Assembly: GCF_947494025.1 (NCBI RefSeq)
Contig: NZ_CANLTQ010000002.1
Span: 248,001-312,000, forward strand
Reading direction: 5' to 3'
From: an uncultured Jannaschia sp.
GTDB taxonomy: Bacteria > Pseudomonadota > Alphaproteobacteria > Rhodobacterales > Rhodobacteraceae
Length of the DNA stretch: 64,000 nt
This document shows positions 63,533-64,000 of the stretch, piece after piece (the first letter of the stretch is position 1; each line of letters opens with the position of its first letter). A model generated the notes under the pieces. That model was given only the letters and a program-made list of their open reading frames with translations, made no database searches and was not told the origin of the DNA. The translations under genes were made by a program, and so were the position numbers.

Positions 63533-63901
63533 TCAGATACCCGTAATGCGCTTGAGGACGGAGACGAGGGACGTCTCGTCGAAGGGTTTCACGATCCAGC
63601 CGGTCGCGCCGGCCCTGCGGGCCCGGTCCTTCAGGTCCGCGCCGCTTTCGGTCGAGAGCACGATGATGGGCACGGTCTTGTTGACCGACCCGCCGCGGAT
63701 ACCCTCGATCACGCCGAAGCCGTCGAGGTTGGGCATGTTGATGTCGGTGATGACGACCCTCGGTGAGGTTTCGGCGAACTTCTCCAGTCCGTCGACGCCG
63801 TCCACGGCGGTCGTGACCTCGAAGTCGTATTCCTCCAGCGTCGCGGCGAGCAATGACCGGATCGTACGCGAATCGTCGATGGCGAGAACCTGGGCCTTCA
63901 T
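63533..63901 (-). CDS. cheY: CheY-type response regulator (proximal)
   Basis: Receiver of 122 residues. D9 and D10 in VLAIDDSRTIRSLL, phospho-Asp D53 in VVITDINMPNLDG, Thr/Ser region IIVLSTESG and Lys in WIVKPFDETS. Its ATG overlaps the stop of the STAS gene (ATGA). The decayed fragment at 8.5 kb matches the N-terminal third of this type of CheY, pointing to a former second copy. Confidence 0.94.
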   Translation of the reverse strand: MKAQVLAIDDSRTIRSLLAATLEEYDFEVTTAVDGVDGLEKFAETSPRVVITDINMPNLDGFGVIEGIRGGSVNKTVPIIVLSTESGADLKDRARRAGATGWIVKPFDETSLVSVLKRITGI

Positions 63902-64000
63902 GCGGCAGCTCCCTCGTGGATGAGGGCATCGGCGAACGTCTCGGCAAGGCCCAGGGTTTCGAGGCTCCGGGCGACGATGCCCGAAGGATCGACGATCTTC
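63898..64000 (-). CDS. STAS-domain protein, 3' end only (runs off the window)
   Basis: The last 33 codons of a gene on the minus strand: IVDPSGIVARSLETLGLAET, then FADALIHEGAAA and a stop overlapping the cheY start. The helix pattern fits the C-terminal helix of small STAS proteins that head the chemotaxis operon in Rhodobacterales. The identification is by position and this short stretch only. Confidence 0.5.
   Translation of the reverse strand, partial: KIVDPSGIVARSLETLGLAETFADALIHEGAAA

Overview
The window is high-GC, densely packed alphaproteobacterial chromosome. Gene content and order point to the order Rhodobacterales (Rhodobacteraceae in the wide sense): the nifR3(dusB)-ntrB-ntrC-ntrY-ntrX block with a sigma54-independent type of NtrC, glp- and agl-type ABC operons, a soxBDAG sarcosine oxidase locus, a VPLPA-CTERM protein, a fused IspDF, and an STAS-cheY-cheA-cheW-cheR-cheY operon. 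Genus and species cannot be fixed from the sequence alone.

Layout. 1-5.4 kb: 3' part of a glycerol ABC importer operon (glpP', glpQ, a DUF2160 membrane protein, glpV) followed by glycerol kinase, then tRNA-Asp with its own promoter. 5.9-8.3 kb: ferritin-like protein and catalase, leftward. 8.3-8.9 kb: a scar of decayed DNA holding a piece of an IS630-family element next to the remains of an STAS-cheY gene pair. 8.9-17.9 kb: an alpha-glucoside block, glk-bgl leftward and aglEFGAK rightward from a shared 318-bp control region. 18-21.4 kb: housekeeping genes (hpt, COQ10-like, pncC-type cinA, pgpA, ispDF). 21.6-28.7 kb: nitrogen regulation, dusB-ntrB-ntrC-ntrY-ntrX. 28.7-29.5 kb: a second, more complete IS630 relic, placed exactly between the stop codons of ntrX and a convergent lipoprotein gene. 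30-34.8 kb: TrkA/TrkH potassium uptake, hfq and hflX. 35-37.6 kb: a YSC84-type lipoprotein, rpsB and tsf. 37.8-43.7 kb: a LuxR solo, an ATM1-type ABC exporter, a VPLPA-CTERM protein, a LysM protein and a host-attachment-type protein with a small partner. 44-50.1 kb: iron superoxide dismutase and the sarcosine oxidase operon, which carries an extra small membrane protein. 50.3-59 kb: ccmI, ruvX, DUF1289, TauE/SafE, dusA, an Mfd-type helicase and a phospholipase D. 59.2-64 kb: the chemotaxis operon, cut at the window end inside its first visible gene.

How it fits together. Two sugar/polyol import modules feed central carbon metabolism (GlpK makes glycerol-3-phosphate; AglA, Bgl and Glk turn alpha- and beta-glucosides into glucose-6-phosphate). 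Sarcosine oxidase generates hydrogen peroxide; catalase and SodB lie in the same window, although not in its operon. The Ntr block holds two sensor-regulator pairs, and both regulators lack the GAFTGA loop that contacts sigma54. No complete phage, CRISPR array or clearly new multi-gene defence system is visible. The most unusual signals are the two related IS630 relics (one sitting in a CTAG shared by two convergent stop codons), the decayed STAS-cheY copy, a likely CTG start for hflX, and an unassigned helical protein that closes the chemotaxis operon.
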